From assembly GCF_017742245.1 (NCBI RefSeq), contig NZ_JAGHKO010000001.1:2633061-2697060 (forward strand): 64,000 nt of DNA, written 5' to 3'. The position numbers and the translations under genes were made by a program. The notes under the pieces were generated by a model. It did not search any database, was not told the DNA's origin, and was given only the letters and a program-made list of their open reading frames with translations. This document shows, one piece after another, positions 52,357 to 60,882 of the stretch. The stretch is from Niastella soli (GTDB lineage Bacteria > Bacteroidota > Bacteroidia > Chitinophagales > Chitinophagaceae). The stretch's first letter is position 1, and the number at the start of each line of letters is the position of its first letter.

Positions 52357-55300
52357 ATGGAAAAACATTTAAAAATAATCAGGCGGAGTTATGCCTTTTT
52401 ATTGCCGCGCAGAGGTGTATTCTTTCTGCCTTCTGCCCTCTGTCTTCTGCCCTTTTTTCTGCTGCTTTCTTTTTGTGCCTACACGCAGGACAAAACCGTA
52501 ACCGGAAAGGTTACCGACTCGCTTGGGAATGGATTACCCGATGTTACGATTGCAGTTAAGGGAACAGCGACGAGTGTAAAGACCAATTCAAAAGGTGCAT
52601 TCAGTATCCCGATGGGCACGGGCACCACCTTAAAGATCTCTCACATAAGTTATGTTGGCAAAGAAGTTACCGTAGATGGAAATTCCCCCATAACCATTAC
52701 CCTGACGCCTGCGGCGTCCGTTTATGACGATGTGGTGGTGGTAGGGTATGGTACCATGAAGAAGAAGGACCTCACCGGCTCCATTATTCAGGTGCGCCCC
52801 GATAATATCGCCAACGAAAATCCAAAAACAGTTCAGGACATCCTGCGCGGTACGCCAGGTTTGCGGGTAGGGTATGATCCTTCTGCCAAGGGGGGCGGTA
52901 ACCTGGAGATCCGTGGCCGTCGTTCCGTGTATGATGATGGCGGGCACAACAACCCGCTGATCGTGCTGGACGGGATGATCTTTTATGGTGAATTGTCCGA
53001 GATCAATCCCGATGATATTGAACAGATCGATGTGCTGAAAGATGCCTCGGCTGCAGCGGTATATGGGGCAAAAGCTGCCAATGGCGTAATTCTTATAGCT
53101 ACCAAAAAAGGTAAACCAGGCAAACCTGTAATCACGGCCACCATGAACATGGGCGCTACACAAATAAGTAATTACCGGAAAAGATTTACGCCTGAAGCCT
53201 ATTTGCAACACCGGCAGGACTGGTTGACAAAGAACTCCTATGGGGTAAATCCACAAACCGGCGCCTATGAAGCCTACCAAATGGGCACCTATGCCAGCAA
53301 GCCCGGATATTTTATGCAACCCGATCAGCTGCCAGATAATGTTTCCCTTGATCAATGGCGGAATTATACCAGCAATACGGCCAACGAGTCAGACAAAAGC
53401 ATTTGGGGCCGGCGATTAGGGTTTACCGGCAATGCCCTGCAGAATTTACTGGATGGAAAAACAACAGACTGGGCCGATCATACTTTAAGGACCGGGATCA
53501 ATTCTGATTATAATCTTAGCTTAAGTGGCGCCAGCGATAAGGTCAACTACTATTTCTCCGTGGGTTATTTGAAGAACCAGGGCGGCGTGGTAAGCGATAA
53601 TTACCGCTCAATACGCTCCAATCTGAAAGTAGATGCAAAGGTGAACAAATGGTTTGAAGTAGGTGCTAATGTGAATTTTCAGGACCGCTCTGATGGTAAT
53701 ATAGATATCGATACCAACCAGATGTTGCGGAACAGCCCGTTTGCAGATTACGATGATGGGGCTGGTAACCCTACACAATATCCGCTGAGCTCAGAATACA
53801 GCCAGCGCGGATACAATTATGATTTTCAGAACAAATACCTCGAACTTGAAAAAGGGTATACGGTGCTGAATACTATTTTGAATGCCAAAGTAAAGCTGCC
53901 TTTCAATATCACTTATTCTTTCAATGCTTCGCCCCGCTTACAGTTCTTCTACGACCGTTATTTTATGTCGGCAGAACTGCCCGGCTCCGATCCCAAAACA
54001 CGCGGCGCCAACCGGGAGCAGAACAAACGCTTCGACTGGTCGCTTAATAACACCATTAGCTGGGACCAGTGGTTTGCTCATAAGCACCACGTAATGGTGA
54101 CCCTGGTACAGGAAGCGGAGGACCGAAGGTTCTGGAAAGATCGCATAGAAGCCCGAAATATTCTTCCTTCCGATGCATTGGGTTTCCATAATACAAAAAA
54201 TGGCAGTAAGGAGAACAGTAATTACTCCAGCAGCGATGCGCACCAGTCTGCAGATGCCTTATTGGGACGGTTGTTTTATTCTTACGACAACCGCTATATG
54301 ATCACCACCTCTATCCGCAGGGACGGGTATTCAGCATTCGGTTCCTCCAATCCATATGCGGTGTTTCCTTCACTGGCACTGGCATGGACGTTCACCAACG
54401 AAAAGTTCTTCCGGTGGAATAATATCATGAGTAATGGTAAACTGCGCTTTTCCTATGGGAAAAATGGTAACCGGTCGCTGGACGATCCTTATGTGGCGTT
54501 GTCAAACCTTTCTGAAGGAGCAGGTAAAATGCAGGGATATTTGAATGCCGCCGGTCAGTTGCTTTTATACCGGTATTTATATGCCGACAGGTTAGCCAAC
54601 CCCCATTTGCAATGGGAAAAAACTACGGCCTGGAACGTAGGGTTTGATTTTGGTTTCCTCAACGATCGCATAACCGGGTCAGTGGAATATTATACGATGC
54701 AGACGCACGATATGATCATGGAGGAAAAGATCCCCAGTTTTACCGGCTTTGGGACCATTACCACCAACCTGGGGCAGGTTAACAACGACGGGGTTGAGCT
54801 GGCTTTGAATACCGTTAATATGCGCAAACCTAATTTCCAATGGAATACCACCTTCAGTTTATCGTATAATAGAAACAGGATCATGCATTTGAATTCTCAC
54901 CAGACCGATGTGTTGGATGCAAACGGGAATGTAATAGGTTCTAAAGAAGCGGACGATTTTACTAACAAATGGTTTATTGGAAAACCCATCGGTACTATCT
55001 GGGATTACCGGGTTACCGGTATCTGGCAGGCCAACGAAGTGGCTGAAGCGGCGGAGTACGGCCAGTTGCCCGGCGATCCAAAAGTGGCGAACAATTATAC
55101 CGGCGATGACACGAAAAATGCCAGTGGCACTATTACCCATGTTTATAACGACAAAGACAAGGAGTTCTTAGGGACAACCTCACCGCCATGGCATTGGGCA
55201 ATCCGCAATGAATTCTTATTATGGAAAGACCTGAGTGTTTCTTTCAACATGTACGCTTACCTGGGGCATAAAAGTTTATTCGACGGGTATTTAAATACAG

Positions 55301-55647
55301 ACGATTTGGGTGGACGCATGCAGTACGCATTACAGAACGTTTCCGCAAAAGAATACTGGACGCCCGAGCATCCCTCCGGCAAGTTTGGACGCATAGAGGC
55401 CAAGGGCCCAACCGGCGCAGCAGGTGCCCAGATGTTGTACAACCGTTCTTTTATGCGCCTCGACAACTTTTCAGTAGGCTACACCCTGCCTAAAGAATGG
55501 ACTTCAAGGGTTACCTTAAACCGGGTGAAAGTGTTCGGCACCGTACGTAACGTACGTTCATGGGCGAAAGACTGGCCATACGGTGACCCTGAAACAAATG
55601 AATGGGCAACGCGGGTATACAACCTGGGTCTAAACTTAATTTTCTAA
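52357..55647 (+). CDS. SusC-like TonB-dependent outer-membrane receptor
   Basis: About 1096 residues from ATG 52357. Signal region to about 45, unusually composed (FFLPSALCLLPFFLLLS). CarboxypepD_reg-like domain at about 48-130 (VTGKVTDSLGNGLPDVTIAV). TonB-box-like VVVVGYGTMKKKDLTGSI near 125, plug domain to about 245 (LDGMIFYGELSEINPDDIEQ, then IDVLKDASAAAVYGAKAANG), and a 22-stranded barrel to the C-terminal Phe (VYNLGLNLIF). It imports oligosaccharides across the outer membrane using TonB energy, with the SusD-like protein as lid. Starts the pair 18 bases before SusD. Confidence 0.95.
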   Translation: MEKHLKIIRRSYAFLLPRRGVFFLPSALCLLPFFLLLSFCAYTQDKTVTGKVTDSLGNGLPDVTIAVKGTATSVKTNSKGAFSIPMGTGTTLKISHISYVGKEVTVDGNSPITITLTPAASVYDDVVVVGYGTMKKKDLTGSIIQVRPDNIANENPKTVQDILRGTPGLRVGYDPSAKGGGNLEIRGRRSVYDDGGHNNPLIVLDGMIFYGELSEINPDDIEQIDVLKDASAAAVYGAKAANGVILIATKKGKPGKPVITATMNMGATQISNYRKRFTPEAYLQHRQDWLTKNSYGVNPQTGAYEAYQMGTYASKPGYFMQPDQLPDNVSLDQWRNYTSNTANESDKSIWGRRLGFTGNALQNLLDGKTTDWADHTLRTGINSDYNLSLSGASDKVNYYFSVGYLKNQGGVVSDNYRSIRSNLKVDAKVNKWFEVGANVNFQDRSDGNIDIDTNQMLRNSPFADYDDGAGNPTQYPLSSEYSQRGYNYDFQNKYLELEKGYTVLNTILNAKVKLPFNITYSFNASPRLQFFYDRYFMSAELPGSDPKTRGANREQNKRFDWSLNNTISWDQWFAHKHHVMVTLVQEAEDRRFWKDRIEARNILPSDALGFHNTKNGSKENSNYSSSDAHQSADALLGRLFYSYDNRYMITTSIRRDGYSAFGSSNPYAVFPSLALAWTFTNEKFFRWNNIMSNGKLRFSYGKNGNRSLDDPYVALSNLSEGAGKMQGYLNAAGQLLLYRYLYADRLANPHLQWEKTTAWNVGFDFGFLNDRITGSVEYYTMQTHDMIMEEKIPSFTGFGTITTNLGQVNNDGVELALNTVNMRKPNFQWNTTFSLSYNRNRIMHLNSHQTDVLDANGNVIGSKEADDFTNKWFIGKPIGTIWDYRVTGIWQANEVAEAAEYGQLPGDPKVANNYTGDDTKNASGTITHVYNDKDKEFLGTTSPPWHWAIRNEFLLWKDLSVSFNMYAYLGHKSLFDGYLNTDDLGGRMQYALQNVSAKEYWTPEHPSGKFGRIEAKGPTGAAGAQMLYNRSFMRLDNFSVGYTLPKEWTSRVTLNRVKVFGTVRNVRSWAKDWPYGDPETNEWATRVYNLGLNLIF

Positions 55648-55665
55648 TCTATTAGCCTGAAAGAT

Positions 55666-57678
55666 ATGCAGCCAAAAAATAAAAAGCTAAATCGTGTGTT
55701 TAGTTGCCTCACCTTATTTCTTGTTGGTGTAGTATGTTTAAGCAGTTGCTCCAAGAAATTTTTAAAACCTGATCCGCTGTCTATTTACGAACCTGGTGCT
55801 ACGTTCAGTACCGAAAATGGACTGATATCGGCCATGGCTTTGTGCGACCGGACTTTGAAAGCTTACTGGGCAACAGATCATACCGAAATGCTTACACTGG
55901 GAACGGAATACATCTTTTCTGAAATGATGGTGGCCAGCGCTACCGATAAACGCAGCATGTTGTGCGATGTAGCGAATATGCTTACCCCTTCCAGTGAAAC
56001 CGTTTATCAGAACCTCGACAGAACAAACAGTATCTGGTTTTTGTGGGAAGAGGTCTATAAGAATATCATGTATGCCAATACCATTATACAATATGTAGAT
56101 GGCATAGAATCGCTTGACCAGAATACCAAAAACATGTATAAAGGCCGGGCTTATTTTCATCGCGCCTTTCGCTATATGAACCTTGTTTGCGAGTTTGGCG
56201 ATATCCCGTTGGTAACATCGATCATTGAAGTGCCCAAGCAAAATTGGCGCAGCACGAAAAAAGATGCCATCCTGCAAATGCTTGCCCACGATATGGAACT
56301 TGCGGTGCAATGGGTGCCCGATCAAAAAGAAATGCCAACGGTAGGATTAATAAATAAAGGCGCCTGCCGGATGCTGCTGGCCAAATGTTACCTGGCCATA
56401 GGCGAGTATGCCAAGGCAAAGGAACAGACTGATATCCTGATCAACCAGTCGGGTTATTCGTTGATGCAAAATACCTTTGGCACCTTTAACGATGGAGGCG
56501 AACCGCTAACGTGGCCAATTACCCGTAATGTGATCTGGGACCTGCACCGCCCGGAGAATAAACTAATCGCGGCCAACCGCGAGGTGATTATGGGAATGCC
56601 AAACAGGGGTTCAGACCAGGAGTCATTCGTTCAGATGCTCACCATGCGTATCCTGTATCCATTTGTATTTGACTCCAGGATCCAGACAAAAGATGGCAAA
56701 CAGGCATTATTGAATATAAGACGATCTGATGCGGCTAATTATAACTCAAAGTATGACTACATGCGGGCGTTCGGACGTGGTATTGCCACCTTCAGGCCCA
56801 CTAATTTTTCAACCAATGCACTTTGGAATGTAAATGGAGTGATGGATGCGGGTGACTTACGTCACAACTCACAGGTAGGTAACTGGATCCGCATGGAAGA
56901 TTACCGGGTTAACAACAAAGCCTCTAAGGAATTTGGCAACCCGATCACTTTGTACAATACCAACGGCGCCCTGCTATGCAGCGATACTATTCGCCGCTGG
57001 TTCGATGTGCCCCATTATAAATTCTTTTTGGATGATCCGGTTAACGAAGCCAATGTCTCCGGTTCCGACGGACTCAGGGGAGCGACCAACGGTGGCATAG
57101 CAGACTGGTATCTCTACCGGTTGGCAGAAGCCTATCTGCTGCGTGCCGAAGCAAAGTATTATGTGAATCCGTCTGATGTAACTATTAAGGACGACCTGAA
57201 TGCCGTGCGGCAAAGAGCCAAATGCACCCAGCTGTACCAGGGCGCAGTTACTATCGGCGATATTATGAACGAACGCGCCCGTGAATTGTATTGGGAAGAA
57301 TGGCGTAATGTAGAGTTAAAGCGGGTATCGCTGTGTTTGGCCCGCAGCGGCCAACCAGATGAATGGGGTAATGTATACAACCTGAACGATTATGACAAAC
57401 AAGCCGGAACAGGGCCAACAGGCGGAAGTTATTGGTATCAGCGTATTAACCATTACAGCCTGTATAATAAAGGCCCCATCCAGATCAATACAACAGGTAA
57501 TAGCAATCCCAACTATACAATGGATAAAAAGAATATGTACTGGCCCATTCCTTATGTTGCAATTACCTCAAATTATAAAGGCCAGCTGAGTCAGAATTAT
57601 GGCTATGATGGTTATGACCCCAGTACGCCCAAATGGGACAACTGGGAAGATGCGGTTGCAGATGAAAGTAAGAATTAA
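55666..57678 (+). CDS. SusD/RagB-like surface glycan-binding lipoprotein
   Basis: 670 residues, rather long for the family. Lipoprotein signal with lipobox LSSC (SCSKKFLKPDPLS). SusD-like N-terminal region at about 40-260 with TPR-like helices (MYKGRAYFHRAFRYMNLVCE, FGDIPLV). C-terminal SusD_RagB domain at about 330-640 (DWYLYRLAEAYLLRAEAKYY, ERARELYWEEWRNVELKRVS, and YWPIPYVAI near the end). It binds the glycan at the cell surface and caps the SusC receptor encoded just upstream. Last gene of the polysaccharide locus. Confidence 0.94.
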   Translation: MQPKNKKLNRVFSCLTLFLVGVVCLSSCSKKFLKPDPLSIYEPGATFSTENGLISAMALCDRTLKAYWATDHTEMLTLGTEYIFSEMMVASATDKRSMLCDVANMLTPSSETVYQNLDRTNSIWFLWEEVYKNIMYANTIIQYVDGIESLDQNTKNMYKGRAYFHRAFRYMNLVCEFGDIPLVTSIIEVPKQNWRSTKKDAILQMLAHDMELAVQWVPDQKEMPTVGLINKGACRMLLAKCYLAIGEYAKAKEQTDILINQSGYSLMQNTFGTFNDGGEPLTWPITRNVIWDLHRPENKLIAANREVIMGMPNRGSDQESFVQMLTMRILYPFVFDSRIQTKDGKQALLNIRRSDAANYNSKYDYMRAFGRGIATFRPTNFSTNALWNVNGVMDAGDLRHNSQVGNWIRMEDYRVNNKASKEFGNPITLYNTNGALLCSDTIRRWFDVPHYKFFLDDPVNEANVSGSDGLRGATNGGIADWYLYRLAEAYLLRAEAKYYVNPSDVTIKDDLNAVRQRAKCTQLYQGAVTIGDIMNERARELYWEEWRNVELKRVSLCLARSGQPDEWGNVYNLNDYDKQAGTGPTGGSYWYQRINHYSLYNKGPIQINTTGNSNPNYTMDKKNMYWPIPYVAITSNYKGQLSQNYGYDGYDPSTPKWDNWEDAVADESKN

Positions 57679-57728
57679 GCAGCGTTTATATTACGGGAGG
57701 CTTGTCAGATTGTCCTCCCACGAAAACA

Positions 57729-57768
57729 ACAGGAGCCTCTCCCGATTCATCGGGCGGGGCTTTTTTCT
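57729..57768 (+). terminator. terminator of the susCD operon
   Basis: GCCTCTCCCGAT-TC-ATCGGGCGGGGCTTTTTT: a strong stem and T tract about 55 bases after the SusD stop, and 12 bases before the convergent cupin gene. Confidence 0.8.
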
Positions 57769-57779
57769 ACCATTACCAA

Positions 57780-58127
57780 TTACTTAGAGCGCTTTAGGAA
57801 ATCTCCATCAATAATTAAAAGTTTCACCCCGTTCTCTGAATACGATCTGTGACTGCTAAGGTCATCCGATACTATGTAGGTCATGCCCTGGCCAAGCCTG
57901 AATTGTTGGCCATTATCCAACTCACTAACAAATTCTCCCTCGAGGCAATGTACTATATGCCCTTTTTTACACCAGTGATCAGCCAGGTATCCCATTGAAT
58001 AATCAACTCTGCGAATACGCAATCCTTCCAATTGTAAGGTCCTCCAAATGGCTTTACCATTGGTGCCGGAATGCTCAGTTGCAGGAATTAGGTCCCAGTC
58101 AATTGTTTGAAAGTTGAAATTGCTCAT
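57780..58127 (-). CDS. DHCW-motif cupin
   Basis: About 115 residues from ATG 58127 (an upstream in-frame start would add 12 residues without support). A single cupin beta-barrel: RVDYSMGYLADHWCKKGHIV, HCLEGEFVSELDNGQQFRLG, then GMTYIVSDDLSSHRSYSENG. The DHWC string in the first motif is what NCBI annotation calls the DHCW-motif cupin family. Small cytosolic metal-binding cupins of this sort have no assigned reaction. The gene is alone, convergent with SusD and divergent from the RDD gene. Confidence 0.8.
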   Translation of the reverse strand: MSNFNFQTIDWDLIPATEHSGTNGKAIWRTLQLEGLRIRRVDYSMGYLADHWCKKGHIVHCLEGEFVSELDNGQQFRLGQGMTYIVSDDLSSHRSYSENGVKLLIIDGDFLKRSK

Positions 58128-58304
58128 GGAATAATTTTTACGTCTTGTGAGCAAAAAAAGCATTTCCCAATTGAAAAATGGGCTTTTCTGTTACAGCAGG
58201 TTTTGTTTTCTGATAAGAGGAAGTATGTTGTTTCCAATATTTATTGTATTTTGGAATGTTTAACGTATTTGTTCACCCTATTTTGACCTTAAAAACTTAA
58301 CCAA

Positions 58305-58772
58305 ATGCAAGTTGATCAAAACCCTACCCTAGATTTACTGGCCGATGAAGTCTATTATGAAAGAGCCAGCACCGGAAAGCGTTTCGCTAATTATATAATT
58401 GATCTTATCGTTTTCTATTTGTTTGTGATGGCCATTTTTATGGTTATTTTGATGGTATCACCACCCACATTTACTTCAATGACAAGTGATGATAGTGGTA
58501 CGGATGTCCTCGACAGGCTCATGTCAATTTTCTTCTACGCCATATTTATGTCTATAGTAGAAGGGTTACTCAAAGGAAAGTCTGTTGGTAAATATATTAC
58601 CAAAACAAGAGCGGTTTATCTGGACGGTAGCCGGATCTCTGTCGGCACAGCTATTGGCCGGGGTTTTAGCCGGGCCGTTCCCCTTTGTGTATTTAGTGCT
58701 TTCGGTGACCCCTGTAACCCCTGGCAAGACAGGTGGACCAATACCATGGTTATTAATGATGTAAAGTTATAA
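58305..58772 (+). CDS. RDD family membrane protein
   Basis: 155 residues. RDD signature RASTGKRFANYIIDLIVFYL near 26-45, two or three membrane helices (35-58, 85-105 and perhaps 120-135), and GKSVGKYITKTRAVYLDGSR after the second helix. RDD proteins are small inner-membrane proteins, some of them linked to ion or osmolyte exchange, mostly uncharacterised. The gene is monocistronic, with a promoter-like TTTG and TATTTTG upstream at about 58268-58287 and a terminator downstream. Confidence 0.85.
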   Translation: MQVDQNPTLDLLADEVYYERASTGKRFANYIIDLIVFYLFVMAIFMVILMVSPPTFTSMTSDDSGTDVLDRLMSIFFYAIFMSIVEGLLKGKSVGKYITKTRAVYLDGSRISVGTAIGRGFSRAVPLCVFSAFGDPCNPWQDRWTNTMVINDVKL

Positions 58773-58802
58773 CGCGACATTTTTTTGAAACCATACTTAC
58801 TT

Positions 58803-58836
58803 TGCCCGCCAACTGCAGTTGGTGGGCTTTTTTTTT
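58803..58836 (+). terminator. terminator of the RDD gene
   Basis: GCCCGCCAACT-GC-AGTTGGTGGGC followed by nine T: a near-perfect stem. Confidence 0.9.
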
Positions 58837-58861
58837 GGCCTTGAATGTTTAAGAAGTATTT

Positions 58862-59449
58862 TTAAAGACTAACAGTGATCCCTTTACCTAATTTTTTTAA
58901 ACAGGTATTAAGCGTTGTTGAATCTATTGTCAGCTTCCTGTAGCAGTCTTTAGGTATTATGGCTACCTGACCGGTTTCGAAGGTGGGGGCGGTGGGAAAG
59001 AATACTATGCTATCTCCGTTTTCGGCTACATCAATGAGGTAGGCAGGTTTCCAGTAGTCCTGGGTTTTAACCAGACAGGTTTCAAATATAATTTCTGGTT
59101 CTTTGGGCGCCTCACCGATCTTTTTTTGCGTTTCTTTTTTCAGATCAGTATAACCCGGAATAAAGCCAGCCAGTTTAGTATCGATCCACTCACTCATTCT
59201 TTTGAAAAAGGTAAGCCTCACCAGGAAGCCTGCGATCAAACACAGCAGGAATAATAAGACAAGAGCCACCAGCACATTTCCACCCGGTCCCATCAATGCA
59301 TCGATGAAGAGGAGTTTTGCCACTTTTGCTGAAACGGTCATGATTCTGTCCCAGAATTTATTGATCAGGGCTACAGCAACCAGCACCGGCATCAAAAAAA
59401 TAAAACCGGTAATGATATGACGACGGATAACTCTATATATTCTTCTCAT
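58862..59449 (-). CDS. DUF502 family membrane protein
   Basis: About 195 residues from ATG 59449 (MRRIYRVIRRHIITGFIF), the usual family start; longer in-frame starts up to 59536 (GTG) would add a basic N-terminus. Two membrane helices at about 13-33 and 57-80 (NVLVALVLLFLLCLIAGFLV), then a cytosolic beta-rich domain (LVKTQDYWKPAYLIDVAENG, FFPTAPTFETGQVAIIPKD). DUF502 proteins are widespread, of unknown function, and are related to plant LIKE-COV proteins. The gene stands alone. Confidence 0.85.
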   Translation of the reverse strand: MRRIYRVIRRHIITGFIFLMPVLVAVALINKFWDRIMTVSAKVAKLLFIDALMGPGGNVLVALVLLFLLCLIAGFLVRLTFFKRMSEWIDTKLAGFIPGYTDLKKETQKKIGEAPKEPEIIFETCLVKTQDYWKPAYLIDVAENGDSIVFFPTAPTFETGQVAIIPKDCYRKLTIDSTTLNTCLKKLGKGITVSL

Positions 59450-59655
59450 ATCTATTTTATTACGAACCCTGACAAATTTGAACATTTCCGATTTCTTTTT
59501 ACGGCCGGCCCCTGATTTAACCGTAAAATATTTCACTCAAAAAGAGTATTTATGGCTAAAAGCAGCTAATAACACTAAGAGGTGTTTTACGGTGAAATAA
59601 CAGCAGGTGATCGCTATCCGGCAATAATTGAGTTATTTTAATTCAAACAGTTGTT

Positions 59656-60141
59656 ATGATCAAACCTCTTTTTCTCACCGCTTTTTTTACTGCATTTATA
59701 TTGGCTGGTTTTGCCCAGACCTCAGATGATGAAGCTGTCGCGATCATCAATTTACTGGGCGTTCAAAAAAAGGAAGCCATCGCCCGGCTGGTGCCTGTTG
59801 ATGCAAAGGATTCTGCTGCTTTCTGGAAATTGTATGAGGAATACCAGAAAAAAAATGCCCCTGTTGCAAAGAACAGGTTACAGTTGTATGAAACTACTGC
59901 CAGTTCTTATGGTAATATGACAGACGGGATGGCTGATTCCCTTGCAAAAAAATATTTTGAGAACCGGATGGTCCAGGAAAAAAGCCTGGAGGAATATTAC
60001 AAAAAAATAAAGACGGCCACCAATGCTACTACTGCATTTGAATTTTACCAGGCCGAAGTATACCTGTTGACTTACATGCGGGCACAAATTATGCAACGCA
60101 TTCCTACCTATGGAGAATTCAAAGCGCAATTAAAGAAGTAG
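59656..60141 (+). CDS. small secreted helical protein
   Basis: 161 residues. Signal peptide 1-21 (FILAGFAQ). The mature part is helical and charged: AVAIINLLGVQKKEAIARLV, AAFWKLYEEYQKKNAPVAKN, and at the end AQIMQRIPTYGEFKAQLKK. This looks like the Spy/CpxP-type or other small periplasmic helical families, but no defining motif is present, so I leave it unnamed. It ends 18 bases before the carbonic anhydrase gene on the same strand and is probably co-transcribed with it. Confidence 0.65.
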   Translation: MIKPLFLTAFFTAFILAGFAQTSDDEAVAIINLLGVQKKEAIARLVPVDAKDSAAFWKLYEEYQKKNAPVAKNRLQLYETTASSYGNMTDGMADSLAKKYFENRMVQEKSLEEYYKKIKTATNATTAFEFYQAEVYLLTYMRAQIMQRIPTYGEFKAQLKK

Positions 60142-60159
60142 GAATAAAATTGGTTTTGT

Positions 60160-60879
60160 ATGCGTATAAGTATCTTCATTATCGCCATGTGGTGGTTCAT
60201 TGGCTGCCAAAACGCGCCCCAAAAACCTATTGCATATTCAAGTGATTCAATACAGGTTGTAACAACTTATGCTGAACATCCACAAACAGCCGATAAAATA
60301 TTAGCCAAATTAAAAGCAGGGAATACAAACTTTGTGAGTAAGTTTTCTTTTGTCAATGTTCACTCCGACAGTTCCTATAACTATTACGATCAGATTGTAA
60401 AAACGGGAAATGAACAGCACCCTATAGCGGCTGTTCTTACTTGCATGGATTCCCGGGTGCCACCTGAGATCATTTTTGACCAGGGCATTGGGAACCTGTT
60501 TGTGCTACGGGTTGCTGGCAATATCCAGGATGATGATATTCTGGGAAGCATAGAATATGCCGTTGCTGAGAAAGGGGTAAATCTAATTGTGGTAATGGGG
60601 CATACCAACTGTGGAGCTATCGCCGCCGCCTTTGGCAACGTAGATTCATCAGCAAAAGAATTGTACGAATTGATTGAGCATGTTAAAAGAGCGAAAGTTC
60701 CCAACGACAAACCACCTTACGATGCTACTGCAAAAAATAATGTAAAGTTGACCATGGGAGATATTTTACAGCACAGCGGTGCGGTAAAAAGAAAATACGA
60801 TGACCATGAATTGCTTATAGAAGGAGCATTATACGACGTGAACACAGGTAAAGTTAGCTGGAAAGATCATGGCTGGTAA
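60160..60879 (+). CDS. beta-class carbonic anhydrase, exported lipoprotein
   Basis: 239 residues. The N-terminus RISIFIIAMWWFIGCQNAPQ contains a lipobox-like FIGC (Cys16), so the enzyme is probably lipid-anchored and periplasmic, unlike most cytosolic beta-CAs. Catalytic zinc ligands and the Asp-Arg dyad are all present: C95, D97 and R99 (AVLTCMDSRVPPE), H148 and C151 (VVMGHTNCGAIAAAF). It interconverts CO2 and bicarbonate. The body is otherwise full length for the family. Convergent with the hybrid kinase, with a 3-base gap. Confidence 0.9.
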   Translation: MRISIFIIAMWWFIGCQNAPQKPIAYSSDSIQVVTTYAEHPQTADKILAKLKAGNTNFVSKFSFVNVHSDSSYNYYDQIVKTGNEQHPIAAVLTCMDSRVPPEIIFDQGIGNLFVLRVAGNIQDDDILGSIEYAVAEKGVNLIVVMGHTNCGAIAAAFGNVDSSAKELYELIEHVKRAKVPNDKPPYDATAKNNVKLTMGDILQHSGAVKRKYDDHELLIEGALYDVNTGKVSWKDHGW

Positions 60880-60882
60880 AGT

